From: Dehalococcoidia bacterium
GTDB lineage: Bacteria; Chloroflexota; Dehalococcoidia; Lucifugimonadales; Australimonadaceae
NCBI GenBank assembly: GCA_022820645.1
Contig: JAJEFD010000016.1
Span: 40,273 to 104,272, forward strand
DNA length: 64,000 nt
Reading direction: 5' to 3'
Shown: piece after piece, positions 33,604 through 41,519 of the stretch
How positions within the stretch are numbered: the first letter of the stretch is position 1
Layout of the letters: every line of letters begins with the position of its first letter
The notes under the pieces: model-generated
The model's input: only the letters and a program-made list of their open reading frames with translations
Told to the model about the DNA's origin: nothing
Database searches by the model: none
Translations under genes and position numbers: made by a program

Positions 33604-34497
33604 ATGGTCAGCATCAATGTTGGCGAGCGTACCTACGAACTGGTCCAGGACTGGGGAGAGCTCAAGCCGAACTGGATCTGGGGTCTGGTCGGCGACGTTG
33701 CCGTAGACTCGCAGGACCGCGTCCACGTGTTCACCCGCGGTGTCGATCCGCCCTATCGGATCTATGACAGCACCGGCAGGCTGCTGCACTCGTGGGGCTA
33801 CGGCATCTTCGAAGACGCCCACGGCATCTGCATCGGTCCCGACGACATGGTCTACCTGACCGACCGCGGCCCCCAGATCGTTCTCAAGTTCACCGGGGAC
33901 GGGCGGCATGTATTCACCCTGGGCGAACGCGGGAAGCCGTCCGACACCGGCTACACGGCGGAGAGCCCGACCGTGAAGTACGCAGGGCCTCCGTTTCACC
34001 ATCCAACCAATGTGGGGCTGTCCCCCAACGGGGAGTTCTACGTTTCGGACGGGTATCGCAACTCCCGCGTCCACAAGTACAGTGCCGATGGCACGCTGCT
34101 GTTTTCGTGGGGTGAGCCGGGCGAGGGCCCGGGGCAATTCAACCTCGTCCACGCCGTCTGGGAGCACAAGGGCAAGGTCTACGTCTGCGACCGGGCCAAC
34201 AACCGCATCCAGATCTTCACCCCGCAGGGTGAACACCTCGACACCTGGCCGGGCTTCCTGCAGCCCTGCAAGATCTACGTCGACAGCGAAGACGTCATAT
34301 ACGTGGCCGAACTGGGCGCACGCGTGAGCATCCTCGACCTGGAGGGGAATGTGCTGTGGCGCTGGGGAGGAGAGGCCAGCCACGATCCGGGGAGGTTCAC
34401 GGCGCCACACGGGATCTGCGTCGACTCCCAGGGTGCGATGTACGTCTCCGAGGTGCTCCAGGGCGCACGGCTCCAGAAGTTCGTCCGGACGCGCTAG
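33604..34497 (+). CDS. NHL-repeat six-bladed beta-propeller protein
   Basis: The 297-residue protein is built of repeated NHL-like blades: WGLVGDVAVDSQDRVHVF, HGICIGPDDMVYLTD, HHPTNVGLSPNGEFYVSDG, CKIYVDSEDVIYVAE and HGICVDSQGAMYVSE mark successive blades. Similar propellers occur in peptidyl-hydroxyglycine lyases and in many stand-alone bacterial proteins. No signal peptide is seen, so it is predicted cytoplasmic. It is 22 bp before a ThDP enzyme and likely cotranscribed with it. A lactonase or binding role is possible, but I see no decisive metal or catalytic residues. Confidence 0.88.
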   Translation: MVSINVGERTYELVQDWGELKPNWIWGLVGDVAVDSQDRVHVFTRGVDPPYRIYDSTGRLLHSWGYGIFEDAHGICIGPDDMVYLTDRGPQIVLKFTGDGRHVFTLGERGKPSDTGYTAESPTVKYAGPPFHHPTNVGLSPNGEFYVSDGYRNSRVHKYSADGTLLFSWGEPGEGPGQFNLVHAVWEHKGKVYVCDRANNRIQIFTPQGEHLDTWPGFLQPCKIYVDSEDVIYVAELGARVSILDLEGNVLWRWGGEASHDPGRFTAPHGICVDSQGAMYVSEVLQGARLQKFVRTR

Positions 34498-34519
34498 TCG
34501 AGTCCGGCAGGAGAAGACC

Positions 34520-36145
34520 ATGAAGGCTCTGGAAGCGATGGCCGAGATCCTGAAGCGGGAGGGGGTCGAGTATCTCTTCTGCTATCCGACGACCGACCTG
34601 ATCGACGCCGCTGCCGAGGCCGGCATCAGGCCCATCGTGTGCCGCCAGGAGCGCGTCGGCCTCGGCATGGCGGACGGCCTGAGCCGGGTCAGCAACGGCT
34701 CGAAGATCGGGGTGTTCGCGATGCAGGCGGGGCCGGGCGCCGAGAATGCGTTCGCCGGCGTATCGACGGCCTACGCGGACTCGTCGCCGCTCCTTGTGCT
34801 GCCGTCGGGGTACCCGCGCGACCGCGAGGGCTGGCCCCGCTACTTCACGGCGGAGCGCGGCTACCGCAACGTGACCAAGTGGCTCGAGACCATCAACGTC
34901 CCCGAGCAGACCGACGACGCGATGCGCCGCGCCTTCTCCCGGCTGCGCAACGGCAGGCCGGGCCCCGTGATGGTCGAACTGCCGACGGACGTCGCCGAGC
35001 TGGACATCGGCGAGACGGGTTACGAGCCGGTCACGTCGACGCGCACCCTCGCAGACCCGCGCGACGTGGAGCGCGCCGCCCGCGCCCTGGCCAACGCCAA
35101 TGCGCCGGTGATACTGGCCGGACAGGGCGTCCTCTGGGCCGGAGCGACGGACGAGGTCGTCGAGCTTGCCGAGATGCTGGGGGCGCCCGTCGCGGCGACG
35201 CTCCTCGGCAAGAGCGCGTTCCCCGAGACGCACGCGCTCTCCATCGGCACGGCCTCGACATCGACCTCGCCCATGGTGCGCAGCTTCCTGGACAGGGCCG
35301 ACGTCATCCTCGCCGTGGGAGCGAGCCTGGCAAAGCACCAGATGAACCTCCCCTTGCCCGAGGGCCGGACCATCATCCAGATCACCAACGACGAGGCGGA
35401 CCTGAACCGGAACTACGCCGCCGCGCATCCCCTGCTGGCGGACGCCAGGTTGGGCGTGCGCCAGCTCATCGACGCCGTCAGCGACATGGGTGGGGCGAAC
35501 GCCGGCCGGCGCTCTGCGGTCGAGGCGGAGGTCGCGTCGATGTACAGCGCGTGGGTCGATCAGTGGCGCGGCAAGCTCGAATCGCGGGACGCGCCCATCA
35601 ACCCGTACCGGGTCGTCTGGGAGTTGAACCGCGTCATTCCGGCGGACGAGGCCATCGTCACCCACGACTCCGGCAGCCCGCGCGACCAGATGGTCCCGTT
35701 CTACCGGTCTGCCGGTCCTCGCAGCTACATCGGCTGGGGCAAGTCCCATGCGCTCGGCACGGGCCTCGGCTTCGCGATGGGGGCCAAGCTCGCCGAACCG
35801 GACAAGGTCTGCATCAACTGGATGGGCGACGCAGCGTTCGGCATGACCGGCCTCGACTTCGAGACCGCCGTGCGCAACCGCATCCCGATCATGACGCTGG
35901 TGTCGAACAACTCGACGATGGCCATCGAGACCAGGCGGCTCGTCGGTTCCCACGAGAAGTACGGCACACGGGACGTCGGCGGCAACTACGCCGACCTGGC
36001 CCGCTCACTGGGCGGCTGGGCGGAGCGCGTCGAAGACCCGGAGGAGGTCGGCCCCGCGATCCTGCGCGCCCGCCGCGCCACCGAGGAGGGGCACGCGGCG
36101 CTGCTGGAGTTCATCACGTCGGCTGAAACGGCGTTGAACCGCTAG
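34520..36145 (+). CDS. thiamine-diphosphate-dependent enzyme of the acetolactate synthase family
   Basis: The 541-residue protein shows the three-domain ThDP plan. The N-terminal domain has the activating Glu in CRQERVGLGMADG near residue 40. The middle domain carries ILAGQGVLWAGA near 200. The C-terminal ThDP motif GDAAFGMTGLDFETAV followed by SNNSTM spans about residues 435-470. Start ATG 34520 is behind AGGAG; the frame extends upstream but overlaps the propeller gene. Members include acetolactate synthase, oxalyl-CoA decarboxylase and sulfopyruvate or phosphonopyruvate decarboxylases. The Glu argues against glyoxylate carboligase, which has Val there. It is followed 17 bp later by an aldolase, so a 2-keto acid substrate is likely. 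Confidence 0.92.
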   Translation: MKALEAMAEILKREGVEYLFCYPTTDLIDAAAEAGIRPIVCRQERVGLGMADGLSRVSNGSKIGVFAMQAGPGAENAFAGVSTAYADSSPLLVLPSGYPRDREGWPRYFTAERGYRNVTKWLETINVPEQTDDAMRRAFSRLRNGRPGPVMVELPTDVAELDIGETGYEPVTSTRTLADPRDVERAARALANANAPVILAGQGVLWAGATDEVVELAEMLGAPVAATLLGKSAFPETHALSIGTASTSTSPMVRSFLDRADVILAVGASLAKHQMNLPLPEGRTIIQITNDEADLNRNYAAAHPLLADARLGVRQLIDAVSDMGGANAGRRSAVEAEVASMYSAWVDQWRGKLESRDAPINPYRVVWELNRVIPADEAIVTHDSGSPRDQMVPFYRSAGPRSYIGWGKSHALGTGLGFAMGAKLAEPDKVCINWMGDAAFGMTGLDFETAVRNRIPIMTLVSNNSTMAIETRRLVGSHEKYGTRDVGGNYADLARSLGGWAERVEDPEEVGPAILRARRATEEGHAALLEFITSAETALNR

Positions 36146-36162
36146 GAAGCGGGGGCACGTTC

Positions 36163-36930
36163 ATGCGCACCAATACCACCAGGGCCAGACTGCATGAAGG
36201 CAAAGTCGTCTTCGGGGGCATCGTCACCCGGTATGCTCCCGACACCGTGGAGATCCTCGGCGCTCTCGGGTACGACTTCGTCATGATCGACTGCGAACAT
36301 GGCCCGGCCAACCTGGACCAGGTCGAGCACATGGTCCGTGCCGCCGAGTCCTTCGGCATCACTCCCATCGCCCGCATCCCCGACCACACCGAGCAGACCA
36401 TCCTCCGGTTCCTCGACTGCGGCCTCCAGGGGATCATCGCCCCCCACGTCAACACCGGAGAACAGGCCGCAGCGGTTGCCCGCGCCGCTCGTTACCACCC
36501 CGACGGTTACCGGGGAGTGGCCACCGGCCGGGCCCATGACTACGGCATCGGCGTCTCCCGGAACGAGGCGACGGCGTGGATCAACTCACAGGTGCTGGTG
36601 ATCCCGATGGTCGAAGACGTCGAAGCCGTTAACAACCTCGACGATATCCTCCAGGTTGCCGGCGCCGACGTTCTCCACGTGGCCCCTTCCGACCTGGGCC
36701 AGAGCCTGGGCAACCCCGGCGCCGCCGAAGTCCGGCGGGTGATGAGCGAGGTCATCCCACGGATCCGGGCCGGTGGCAAATTCGTTGGGGTGGGCGGCAA
36801 CAGTCCGGCCGACCCTGCCGGCGTCGCCGAGTTCATCAGGCAAGGCGCGAACTTCGTAACCGTCTCCGCCTGGAGCCTGCTCCGCACCGGCGCAGAGGAC
36901 TTCCTCAGGAACGTCAACGCCGACCTTTGA
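36163..36930 (+). CDS. HpcH/HpaI-type class II aldolase
   Basis: The 255-residue protein is of the 2-keto-3-deoxy-acid aldolase family (HpcH/HpaI, GarL, RhmA). Key spots are MIDCEHGPANLDQ near residue 44 with the catalytic His, IARIPDHT near 70, IPMVEDVEAVNNLDDIL near 148 with the metal Glu, and VAPSDLGQSLG near 175 with the metal Asp. It cleaves or forms 4-hydroxy-2-keto acids with pyruvate as one product. It is the last gene of the propeller-ThDP-aldolase set and is followed by the convergent tRNA. With the glycerate kinase and CitE-like lyase across the divergent promoter it suggests sugar-acid or diacid breakdown. Confidence 0.92.
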   Translation: MRTNTTRARLHEGKVVFGGIVTRYAPDTVEILGALGYDFVMIDCEHGPANLDQVEHMVRAAESFGITPIARIPDHTEQTILRFLDCGLQGIIAPHVNTGEQAAAVARAARYHPDGYRGVATGRAHDYGIGVSRNEATAWINSQVLVIPMVEDVEAVNNLDDILQVAGADVLHVAPSDLGQSLGNPGAAEVRRVMSEVIPRIRAGGKFVGVGGNSPADPAGVAEFIRQGANFVTVSAWSLLRTGAEDFLRNVNADL

Positions 36931-36947
36931 GGACCGGCTTCCGCACC

Positions 36948-37024
36948 TGGTGCCCCCAGCGGGATTCGAACCCGCGATCTCCACCTTGAAAGGGTGGCGT
37001 CCTAGGCCGCTAGACTATAGGGGC
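36948..37024 (-). tRNA. tRNA-Glu (anticodon UUC)
   Basis: The minus strand folds into a full cloverleaf: acceptor stem GCCCCTA with TGGGGGC, a D arm, anticodon stem CCACC/GGTGG around the loop CTTTCAA (anticodon TTC), T arm GCGGG-TTCGAAT-CCCGC, discriminator A and an encoded CCA. The 5' end lies 15 bases behind the argC stop, so the tRNA may be processed from the argC transcript. Confidence 0.97.
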
Positions 37025-37039
37025 ACGCGTGCGGCGCGC

Positions 37040-38074
37040 CTACGGGTAGATGGCCAACTGCTCCAGCCCCGTCGCTTCCGGCAGCCCGAACATGAGGTTC
37101 ATGTTCTGCACCGCCTGTCCCGCCGCGCCCTTGACGAGGTTGTCCAGCGCGGAGAAGACAACGAGCTTGCCCGTGTGCCTGTCCACCGTAGGATAAACCA
37201 GGCAATCGTTGTTGCCCCAGGTCTGCTTCGTCTGGGGCGACTTGTCGGTCACTTTCACGAACGGCTCGTCGCGGTAGTACTCGCGGTAGAGCTCGGTCAC
37301 CGAGGCCGACGCTTCCTCCGTCGAGGCGAATGCGCCGTCCACGAAGTCGGCGTAGATCGTGTCGAGGATGCCGCGCGTCATGGGGATGAGGTGCGGTTGG
37401 AAGAGCACCTTCGGTGCGTAGCCGTCCTTGATGCGGCGCAGTTCCTGCGTGATCTCCGGCAGGTGGCGGTGTCCGCCGACCGAGTAGGCGAACACGTTCT
37501 CGTTCACCTCGGAGAAGTGCGTCGTCATGCTCAGGCCGCGTCCCGCCCCGGATACGCCGGACTTGCAGTCGACCACGATCTGCTCGCCGATGAGGCCCTT
37601 CTCGACGACCGGCGCGAGCGCGAGCAGTGCGGCGGTGGGATAGCAGCCAGGGTTCGCCACGAGCTGCGCCGAGGAGATGCCTTCCCTGTCCAACTCGGTG
37701 AGGCCGTAGACGGACGTCTCCAGCAGGTCCGGCGCGGGGTGCTCGGCGCCGTACCAGAGCGCGTACTCGTCCGGGTCGTGCAGGCGGAAGTCGGCGGAGA
37801 TGTCGACGACCTTCACGCCGTCCCGCGCGAACGGGACGCACGCCTCGGCCGAGGCAACCTGCGGCAGCGCCGAGAAGACGACGTCCACGCTGCGGGTGAT
37901 CTCCGGCTCGATGGTGATGTCCATGCGCGACAGGTGCGGCAGCGCGTCGCCCAACTCCTCGCCGGCCTGACTGCGCCCCGTGACGCTGACGACCTCAGCC
38001 TCCGGATGGCGGTACAGGATGCGCGCGAGCTCGATGCCCGCGTACCCCGTCACGTTGATGATGCCTATCTTCAT
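37040..38074 (-). CDS. argC: N-acetyl-gamma-glutamyl-phosphate reductase
   Basis: The 344-residue protein catalyses the third step of arginine synthesis, reducing N-acetylglutamyl phosphate to the semialdehyde with NADPH. The N-terminal INVTGYAGIELARIL is the NADP-binding segment; GCYPT near residue 147 contains the catalytic Cys; SGVSGAGRG near 170 and GHRHLPEI near 200 are typical of ArgC. The usual neighbours argJ, argB and argD are absent from the window, so the pathway genes are scattered. A tRNA-Glu follows at 15 bp, and a TATAAT element lies about 90 bp upstream of the start with a hairpin repeat between. Confidence 0.97.
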   Translation of the reverse strand: MKIGIINVTGYAGIELARILYRHPEAEVVSVTGRSQAGEELGDALPHLSRMDITIEPEITRSVDVVFSALPQVASAEACVPFARDGVKVVDISADFRLHDPDEYALWYGAEHPAPDLLETSVYGLTELDREGISSAQLVANPGCYPTAALLALAPVVEKGLIGEQIVVDCKSGVSGAGRGLSMTTHFSEVNENVFAYSVGGHRHLPEITQELRRIKDGYAPKVLFQPHLIPMTRGILDTIYADFVDGAFASTEEASASVTELYREYYRDEPFVKVTDKSPQTKQTWGNNDCLVYPTVDRHTGKLVVFSALDNLVKGAAGQAVQNMNLMFGLPEATGLEQLAIYP

Positions 38075-38110
38075 ACACTCTCACCCATGTTCGTCATTCC
38101 TGCCCTACCC

Positions 38111-38136
38111 GTCATTCCCGCGAAGCGGGAATCCAG
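38111..38136. repeat. short palindromic intergenic repeat
   Basis: ATTCCCGC (38114-38121) and GCGGGAAT (38125-38132) form an 8-bp stem with a 3-base loop, flanked by GTC and CCAG. The same stem occurs at 18107 and a base-changed version at 47559. It lies in the leader of argC. Confidence 0.7.
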
Positions 38137-38163
38137 AGCGGCCCGGCTGGCCACGCGCCTCTC

Positions 38164-38169
38164 ATTATA
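38164..38169 (-). promoter_or_regulatory. candidate -10 element for argC
   Basis: The minus strand reads TATAAT, a perfect -10 hexamer in a GC-rich context, 90 bases before the argC start. No good -35 hexamer lies 16-18 bases upstream, inside the end of the LLM gene. A real promoter is plausible because the next upstream gene is of another function. Confidence 0.4.
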
Positions 38170-38179
38170 GAGGAGGCGG

Positions 38180-39121
38180 CTACGCCCCCAGCGGCACGAG
38201 CTTCTGGTGGAACGGCTGGACGATGGCCTCGGCCTGCAGCCGCATCTGCTCCAGCATCTCGTCAGCGCCGCAGGCGGGGTTGAACACGAACTTCGACGCT
38301 CCGGCGTCGATGTACTCGCGCAGCCGCGCCATGATCTGGTCCGGCGTGCCGAGCAGGTTCAGCTGTTCCGGCGGAACGTCCGCACGGCGCTGGAGCAGGT
38401 ATCGCTCCCTGATGCGGTCCGGCACGCTGCCGCTCTCCACCAGGTAGCTGCTGATCTGCAGGCCATAGTGGTCGTCCTCTATGTGATTGTCGGCTTCCGC
38501 GGCGTACTCCTTGATGCGCGCGATGCCCGCCGCGACCTCCTCCGGCGTCATCTGCGTCGGCAGCCAGCCGTCGCCCAGCCTGCCCGTGCGGCGCAGCCCG
38601 GCCTCCGACCTGCTGCCGATCCATATCGGCACGTTCGCCTGCTTCGGACGCACGCCTATGGTGGCGTCCGTCAGCTTGACGAACTCGCTCTCGTAGGTAA
38701 CGCGCTCCTCTGTCCACAGGCGCCGCATGAGCATGATGGCCTCGTCGAGCCGCCTGCCGCGGTCGCGCTTGCGGACGCCCATCGCCTCGTACTCGGCGGG
38801 CGACTCCTGCCCGACGCCGACGCCCAGAACGAGGCGTCCGTTGGAGAGCAGGTCTATCGTCGCGAGCTCGCGCGCCGCCGTCACGGGACTGCGCATCGAC
38901 ATCAGCAGGACGCCAGTGCCGAACTTCAGCTTCTCACTGCGTCCGGTGACGATGGCCATGCCCGCGATCGGGTCCATGCGCCACGCCGGGCCGACGATGC
39001 GGTCCGAGAACCAGATGGAGTCCCAGTCCAGCTCCTCGGCGGCGTCGATGTACTGCAGGAACGTCTCGCGCCCCTCGCGCGCCATCACCGAAGCCCCGGC
39101 CAGCCCTATCTTCACCGACAT
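38180..39121 (-). CDS. LLM-class flavin-dependent oxidoreductase
   Basis: The 313-residue protein is a luciferase-like TIM-barrel enzyme using FMN or F420. Motifs include DSIWFSDRIVGPAWRMDP near residue 33, KLKFGTGVLLMSMRSPV near 65, LSNGRLVLGVGVGQ near 92 and VPIWIGSRSEAGLRR near 145. It is related to the gene at 22496 but diverged. GGAGG precedes ATG 39121. A structured leader with an intrinsic terminator lies 100-320 bases upstream, so its expression may be controlled by attenuation. The substrate is unknown. Confidence 0.92.
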   Translation of the reverse strand: MSVKIGLAGASVMAREGRETFLQYIDAAEELDWDSIWFSDRIVGPAWRMDPIAGMAIVTGRSEKLKFGTGVLLMSMRSPVTAARELATIDLLSNGRLVLGVGVGQESPAEYEAMGVRKRDRGRRLDEAIMLMRRLWTEERVTYESEFVKLTDATIGVRPKQANVPIWIGSRSEAGLRRTGRLGDGWLPTQMTPEEVAAGIARIKEYAAEADNHIEDDHYGLQISSYLVESGSVPDRIRERYLLQRRADVPPEQLNLLGTPDQIMARLREYIDAGASKFVFNPACGADEMLEQMRLQAEAIVQPFHQKLVPLGA

Positions 39122-39220
39122 GCCAACCTCCGCCTGCTCATTGCAGGAACAGCCGCATCTCTCTCAACGCCTGATTCTACCAGCAGCTTCCCGGTACGGT
39201 TGCGCCGGTGCGCCCCCCGC

Positions 39221-39261
39221 CTTAAACGAAGCGCCCCGGCTCCGTGGAGGAGCCGAGGCGC
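39221..39261 (-). terminator. intrinsic terminator, possibly an attenuator
   Basis: On the minus strand a 13-bp GC-rich stem pairs 39261-39249 with 39243-39231 around a 5-base loop and is followed by TTCGTTTAAG. The single C/A mismatch of the plus strand (39236/39256) becomes a G-U pair on the minus strand, which supports that direction. It could end the transcript of the phosphatase-nth-sprT operon or act as the terminator half of an attenuator for the LLM gene. Confidence 0.7.
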
Positions 39262-39440
39262 CCGTCCTGTTCCCCGTGTCAGCGCCGCCGGAGCGAAGCT
39301 TCCACAGGGTGCACCCTGCCGCGCCTCCCGCAAGGACCCACCACTGAGGTCCCACGGGACACCGCGGGGCGACCGACATCGACCGGTCGGTCCCTAGCGG
39401 CGAGCAGCGGGTGACGCAGCAGTGCTAGGTAATGATGTAT
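39262..39440 (-). ncRNA. candidate structured leader RNA (attenuator) upstream of the LLM gene
   Basis: This 180-base gene-free stretch holds several hairpins: 39386-39392 with 39371-39377 (7 bp), a GGACC/GGTCC pair at 39348-39352 and 39334-39338, and the palindrome CAGGGTGCACCCTG (39305-39318). Minus-strand GAGGCGC (39327-39321) is complementary to GCGCCTC (39261-39255), the first arm of the terminator, so an antiterminator can form in its place. That is the layout of a riboswitch or other attenuator. No known class was recognised; a T-box motif was looked for and not found. Confidence 0.4.
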
Positions 39441-39551
39441 GCACTACGGATCACCCCCTTTCTGCGGCCTATCGCCGCACGCGCCATGTTAGGGGGCGAA
39501 TCCCCGCTTGCCAAGCCCATCGCTTGCAAGTTTCAGGCAGATGTGCGCGCT
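39441..39551. other. short intergenic stretch behind sprT
   Basis: I see no gene here. Two imperfect copies of CTTGCNAAGC-like sequence lie at about 39507-39530. A promoter for the leader RNA would be expected here on the minus strand, but I could not identify a convincing pair of hexamers. Confidence 0.3.
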
Positions 39552-40070
39552 TCACCTGTCCCCCTTCGCCCACGCCACCACCGCCGCGTACGGGCCGCTC
39601 ACCGCGCGCTTGAGCATCCCCTTCCGTGGGCCGCACGCTCGACAGTAGAGGCCGCGCAGTACGCGGAACCGCACGATGCGCACCCCGCAGCCCGGACACT
39701 CCAACCCGCTCGCAGTCCTGCGCGGCGATGGCTCCGGCGCAAGCGATGGGCCCGTATGCGACGTGGCGCGCGGGTCCGCGCCCAACCGCACCGCCCATTC
39801 CTTCCACTGAACGCCATGCGGAGTCCCACACAGCCCCATCGCCGCGACGTGCGCCAGCTCGTGGCGGAGCGTCGCCTGCGCCTGCTCGTGGTCGAGCCAC
39901 GCGGAGAGCCGGATGAGCCGGCGTCCGTACGCCTTGCCGAGCGCGCGGCGCAGTCGCCGCGACCACTCCAGCGCCGGCTGCGGCGATATGCCGTGCTCCT
40001 CGCACAACGCCGTCAGCAGACGCTCCACCGAGGCGCGTTCCAGCGGCGTGATGGGGCGCGGTTCGCTCAT
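39552..40070 (-). CDS. SprT-like zinc metalloprotease-fold protein
   Basis: The 172-residue protein matches the SprT-like family: an N-terminal helical part, RHELAHVAAM with the zinc HExxH near residue 72, HGVQWKEWAVRLGA with the third ligand His, and a C-terminal zinc ribbon with CPGCGVR and YCRACGPRK. Eukaryotic SPRTN proteins of this fold digest DNA-protein crosslinks. The gene overlaps nth by four bases (ATGA at 40067-40070), so its product may work in DNA repair with endonuclease III, a context-based inference. The frame is open far upstream inside nth, but only this part is coding. Confidence 0.88.
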   Translation of the reverse strand: MSEPRPITPLERASVERLLTALCEEHGISPQPALEWSRRLRRALGKAYGRRLIRLSAWLDHEQAQATLRHELAHVAAMGLCGTPHGVQWKEWAVRLGADPRATSHTGPSLAPEPSPRRTASGLECPGCGVRIVRFRVLRGLYCRACGPRKGMLKRAVSGPYAAVVAWAKGDR

Positions 40071-40837
40071 AGCGGCTTGTGGCTGAGGGTGGCGGTTGGC
40101 ACGCGCGGGTCGTCCTCGCGAACGTGGCGCGGGCGCTCCGGGCAGCGCTCGCTCAGCGGGCAGGCGTGGCAGAGCGGACGCTGCGCCTTGCAGACGCGGC
40201 GCCCGTGCGTGATGAGGTAAACGTGCAGGTTGAGCACCCGCTCCGGCGCGATGGCCTGCTCGAGCACGTCGTGCGCCTCGTTCGCCGTCACCTTCGGCCC
40301 GATGAGCGCGAGCCGCTTCGAGACGCGGTAGATGTGCGTGTCGACCGCCATCGCGGGCTGCCCCATCGAGAACGACAGCACGACGCCCGCCGTCTTCGGC
40401 CCGACGCCCGGCATCGCGCGCAGCCATGCCTTCGCTTCTTCCAACGGCATGGTTTCGAGGAACGAGATGTCGAACCCGCCCGTGCGCTCCCGCACGGAGC
40501 CGAGCGCCTGCTGGATACGCGGCGCCTTCTGGTTGGCGAGCCCCCCGCTGCGTATAGTCTCGGCCAGGTCCGCCTCCGGCGCATGCAGCACGTCTTCCCA
40601 CGTCTCGTACCGGTCGGAGAGTGCGGCGAACGCGCGCTCCGCGTTCACGTCGGACGTGTGCTGCGACAGGATCGTCCACACGAGTTCGGACATGCCGTCG
40701 AGCCGCTGGCGGCGCGTCGGGACGCCGTAGTAGTCCTCCAGCAGATCGTAGACCTCGTCCGGCGTGTACGGCTTCACGCCACGGACGCTGCGCGGGCGCA
40801 GCACCTTGCGGCGGGTCCTGCGTGGCGCGCCGGTCAT
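40067..40837 (-). CDS. nth: endonuclease III
   Basis: The 256-residue protein is a base-excision-repair glycosylase/AP lyase. TILSQHTSDVNAERAF near residue 58 is the usual start of the helical domain, the helix-hairpin-helix MPGVGPKTAGVVL holds the catalytic Lys, and AVDTHIYRVSKRL holds the catalytic Asp. The 4Fe-4S ligands are spaced C-6-C-2-C-5-C in CKAQRPLCHACPLSERC. It carries about 20 extra basic N-terminal residues. ATG 40837 overlaps the stop of the phosphatase gene by four bases, and its own stop overlaps sprT, making a tight three-gene operon. Confidence 0.96.
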   Translation of the reverse strand: MTGAPRRTRRKVLRPRSVRGVKPYTPDEVYDLLEDYYGVPTRRQRLDGMSELVWTILSQHTSDVNAERAFAALSDRYETWEDVLHAPEADLAETIRSGGLANQKAPRIQQALGSVRERTGGFDISFLETMPLEEAKAWLRAMPGVGPKTAGVVLSFSMGQPAMAVDTHIYRVSKRLALIGPKVTANEAHDVLEQAIAPERVLNLHVYLITHGRRVCKAQRPLCHACPLSERCPERPRHVREDDPRVPTATLSHKPL

Positions 40838-41448
40838 TCGAGCCCTGCCAGATGCGCCGCGTCGTTGTGGCACGCGACGCTCACCGCACCGTCGTCCACG
40901 TGCAACTCGGTCACCGAAGCGTACGTCGTCTTGATCCACTCTTCTCTGTGCACGGAGTCCGGCAGGCCGTGGGCGATGGTGACCGCCATCCGCACCGGCG
41001 AGTCGTGCGTCGCCGCGACAACCGTCCCGTCCGGGTACGCCGCCGCCACGTCGCGGATGAAGCGTTCGATGCGTCCCCGGAGCGCCGCGAGGTTCTCGCC
41101 GCCGTCGAACGTGACGGTGTGTGGTTCGGTACGCCAGCGGTGGAAGAGGTCAGGGGCTTCCCGCATGACGTCAGCGACGAGCGCGCCCGCATACCGTCCG
41201 TAGTCGAGGTCGCGCAGCAGACGGCGGCGACGAACCGGCAGCCCGAGCGCATCGGCGAGCGGTTGGGCGGTCTGGCGGGCGCGCCACGCGGGCGAGGCGT
41301 AGACGGCGGTGACGGGCTCGGCGGCGAGGCGCTCCGTCAGCGCGGCGACCTGCGCCCTGCCCGCCTCGTCCAGCCCGCCGCCGCCCTGTACGCGTCCCTG
41401 TACGTTCCACGAGGTGCGGCCATGGCGGACGAGGATCAAGCGAAGCAT
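40834..41448 (-). CDS. histidine phosphatase (phosphoglycerate-mutase-like)
   Basis: The 204-residue protein begins MLRLILVRHGRTSWNVQGRVQ, the RHG motif with the phospho-accepting His9. YASPAWRARQTAQPLADALG near residue 50 and VAATHDSPVRM near 145 with the second His complete the branch-2 active site. It is likely a cytoplasmic phosphatase such as CobC or a broad sugar-phosphate phosphatase; the substrate is not readable. It is first in the operon with nth and sprT. A paralog lies at 47775-48440. Confidence 0.92.
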   Translation of the reverse strand: MLRLILVRHGRTSWNVQGRVQGGGGLDEAGRAQVAALTERLAAEPVTAVYASPAWRARQTAQPLADALGLPVRRRRLLRDLDYGRYAGALVADVMREAPDLFHRWRTEPHTVTFDGGENLAALRGRIERFIRDVAAAYPDGTVVAATHDSPVRMAVTIAHGLPDSVHREEWIKTTYASVTELHVDDGAVSVACHNDAAHLAGLE

Positions 41449-41477
41449 GGGTCAGGATTGTAGCGCGGTCGGACCGC

Positions 41478-41510
41478 TCGTGGTGAGCTTATCGAACCAT
41501 CGTGGTGAGC
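41478..41510. repeat. direct repeat in the phosphatase-rimI gap
   Basis: TCGTGGTGAGC occurs at 41478-41488 and again at 41500-41510, separated by TTATCGAACCA. It looks like one copy of a widely spread intergenic GTGGTGAGC...TCGAACCA element. The gap contains no gene. Confidence 0.55.
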
Positions 41511-41519
41511 CTGGAGCCC

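Noticed and set aside
34520..36145. Glyoxylate carboligase as the identity of the ThDP enzyme
   Set aside because: The glycerate kinase context is tempting, but this protein keeps the activating Glu that glyoxylate carboligase replaces by Val.
39262..39440. T-box, tmRNA, RNase P or 6S RNA identity for the leader before the LLM gene
   Set aside because: No UGGN-containing T-box motif, no tRNA-like ends and no RNase P core sequence were found; length and closing structure do not match 6S RNA.
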